NCBI GenBank assembly: GCA_038063175.1
Contig: JBBTVP010000017.1
Span: forward strand, 1 to 5,442
Source: JBBTVP01 sp038063175
GTDB lineage: Bacteria; Patescibacteriota; Minisyncoccia; UBA6257; 1-14-0-10-40-38
Length of the DNA stretch: 5,442 nt
Reading direction: 5' to 3'
This document shows positions 4,854 through 5,442 of this stretch, one piece after another. The translations under genes were made by a program, and so were the position numbers. The notes below the pieces were generated by a model that had not been told where the DNA came from, made no database searches, and saw nothing but the letters and a program-made list of their open reading frames with translations. Numbering within the stretch: position 1 is the stretch's first letter; each line of letters starts with the position of its first letter.

Positions 4854-5072
4854 ATGGGTTTGGAGCAACCTGACGATGCACATGGCGATGCGTTGCAAGG
4901 TCCGGCGGCACATGGTGCGGCTGAAAGGAGGGACACACGAGATACCTCTCCCGGAAACGTTCCGCGAATTCTGGCAGTGGAAGAATCGCGTCGCGACAGT
5001 GATCCGAATGGCAAGGGCATCGACCTCTACGACTCTCGTGCGCAGAGGACACCGTTCATTGGTGAAGAGTAG
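4854..5072 (+). CDS. 72-aa hypothetical acidic protein
   Basis: I do not recognise this protein. It is 72 aa, polar and rich in D, E, R, A and G, without a hydrophobic segment or cysteine. It begins MGLEQPDDAHGDALQG and ends GIDLYDSRAQRTPFIGEE. It probably has much disorder, with a possible short amphipathic helix at VPRILAVEESRRD. The start is supported by a perfect AAGGAGG site, the codons show strong G preference at the first position, and the stop is 28 nt before an intrinsic terminator. The overlapping +1 frame (open 4741-5142) would run through that terminator and lacks a ribosome site, so it is the less likely choice. It is the only gene behind the Phe-rich leader and attenuator, yet carries no sign of an aromatic amino-acid function. 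Homologues in related genomes would settle whether it is real. Confidence 0.6.
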   Translation: MGLEQPDDAHGDALQGPAAHGAAERRDTRDTSPGNVPRILAVEESRRDSDPNGKGIDLYDSRAQRTPFIGEE

Positions 5073-5100
5073 CTTCGCAACTTCATGCGGAAATCCCAAG

Positions 5101-5139
5101 AGGCGCGAGATCGGGCAACCGGTCCGCGCCTTTGATTTC
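5101..5139 (+). terminator. Intrinsic terminator after the 72-aa ORF
   Basis: AGGCGCG (5101-5107) pairs with CGCGCCT (5125-5131). After a single bulged A, GATCGG (5109-5114) pairs with CCGGTC (5119-5124, one U-G) around a GCAA loop, a stable GNRA tetraloop. The sequence ttgatttct follows. This closes the attenuator unit. Confidence 0.75.
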
Positions 5140-5158
5140 TGAATCGTGAAGCTATAAC
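5131..5158 (+). promoter_or_regulatory. Probable promoter of the last small gene
   Basis: TTTGAT (5131-5136) and TATAAC (5153-5158) are separated by 16 bp. The start would lie near 5164-5165, giving either a leaderless mRNA from the ATG at 5164 or a leader of about 62 nt for the GTG at 5227. The -35 overlaps the U-tract of the preceding terminator. Confidence 0.4.
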
Positions 5159-5214
5159 CTCTAATGAGTTACTCGTGGGTGTTGTCACAGAGTGTCGGTA
5201 TCGCGAGTTTTGAA

Positions 5215-5219
5215 GGGAG
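5215..5219 (+). promoter_or_regulatory. Shine-Dalgarno favouring the GTG start at 5227
   Basis: GGGAG, 7 nt before GTG 5227, gives normal spacing. The ATG at 5164 has no such site. Codons between 5164 and 5226 lack the first-position G bias of the downstream part, which also favours the shorter protein. Confidence 0.5.
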
Positions 5220-5226
5220 TTTTGAT

Positions 5227-5439
5227 GTGAAAAAGAAAGTAGAGGAACCGGGTCGCGTGTATGACCTCTTACGAGCAGCCGGGTTTGCGGCGCAAGTAAC
5301 CTTGTACTTCAAAAACAACCGAATCGTTCACGGGGTTCTTGTCTTTCATCCTTCCCGGGGGATTGGTCGCGTCTTGGATCTCGACAAGCAGGTCTCTCTC
5401 GATTTTCATGTCGACGAACTTCGAGACGTGAAATATTAA
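5227..5439 (+). CDS. Small beta-rich hypothetical protein, possibly Sm/SH3-like barrel
   Basis: This is a 70-aa protein from the GTG start, or 91 aa if the in-frame ATG at 5164 is used. It has a short basic/helical start (KKKVEEPGRVYDLLRAAGF) and then a run of predicted beta strands: QVTLYFKNNRIVHGVLVF, GIGRVLDLDKQ and VSLDFHVDELRDVKY. The pattern V-T-L-Y-x-x-N-x-x-I-x-x-G-x-L, a turn, and a short closing strand resembles the Sm1/Sm2 arrangement of Hfq-like proteins (VSIYLVNGIKLQGQI in Hfq). The Hfq signature KH in Sm2 is absent, however, and other small barrels (SH3-like, PRC-like) fit as well. No signal peptide is seen. The frame ends at TAA 5437-5439, three bases before the window end. The function is unknown; the reading frame itself is convincing. 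Confidence 0.7.
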   Translation: MKKKVEEPGRVYDLLRAAGFAAQVTLYFKNNRIVHGVLVFHPSRGIGRVLDLDKQVSLDFHVDELRDVKY

Positions 5440-5442
5440 GAG

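Noticed and set aside
4741..5142. 133-aa plus-strand frame overlapping the 72-aa ORF
   Set aside because: It has no ribosome site and runs through the intrinsic terminator at 5101-5139. The composition (R, W, S-rich) looks like a shifted frame, and the other frame has a perfect AAGGAGG and first-position G bias.
5164..5226. ATG start for the last gene
   Set aside because: It is possible as a leaderless start, but it has no ribosome site and a weak coding signature. The GTG at 5227 has GGGAG at good spacing. It is kept as an alternative only.

Overview
The window looks like a chromosomal segment of a Patescibacteria/CPR-type bacterium (Parcubacteria-like). This is an inference from gene content: a class I leucyl-tRNA synthetase tail, a compact ECF sigma factor translationally linked to a membrane protein with a DUF5667-like domain, a signal-less trypsin/PDZ protease, and several promoters placed so close to the start codon that the mRNAs should be leaderless. 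Genes have standard bacterial stops and roughly even base composition. I see no tRNA, rRNA, CRISPR array or transposase.

Layout: (1) 1-589, + strand, the C-terminal end of leuS, cut by the window edge. (2) 598-654, a convergent intergenic region with two tandem hairpins that end the next gene. (3) 646-1275, - strand, an N-terminally anchored envelope protein of unknown function with a C-terminal coiled coil. (4) 1411-2466, - strand, an HtrA/DegP-type serine protease with a full His-Asp-Ser triad and one PDZ domain, apparently leaderless and without a signal peptide. (5) 2467-2711, a divergent intergenic region with a perfect 23-bp inverted repeat (31-nt spacer) and a sigma70-like promoter. 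(6) 2712-4509, + strand, an ECF sigma factor and, 4 nt downstream, a single-pass DUF5667-like membrane protein that may be its anti-sigma factor. A strong terminator follows. (7) 4573-5139, + strand, the most unusual part: a consensus promoter, a 24-codon Phe-rich leader ORF starting at the predicted transcription start, an intrinsic terminator with a competing antiterminator pairing, a further long stem-loop, a perfect Shine-Dalgarno, a 72-aa orphan protein, and a terminator. This has the architecture of a transcription attenuator responding to phenylalanyl-tRNA supply. (8) 5153-5439, + strand, a small beta-rich protein with a weak resemblance to Sm/Hfq-type barrels.

Functional reading: the protease, the sigma/DUF5667 pair and the anchored coiled-coil protein would fit an envelope-stress module, with sigma plus membrane partner as sensor and protease as effector, but no shared promoter motif was found to prove it. 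The attenuator-like unit is independent of these genes, and its target protein has no recognisable role in phenylalanine metabolism.
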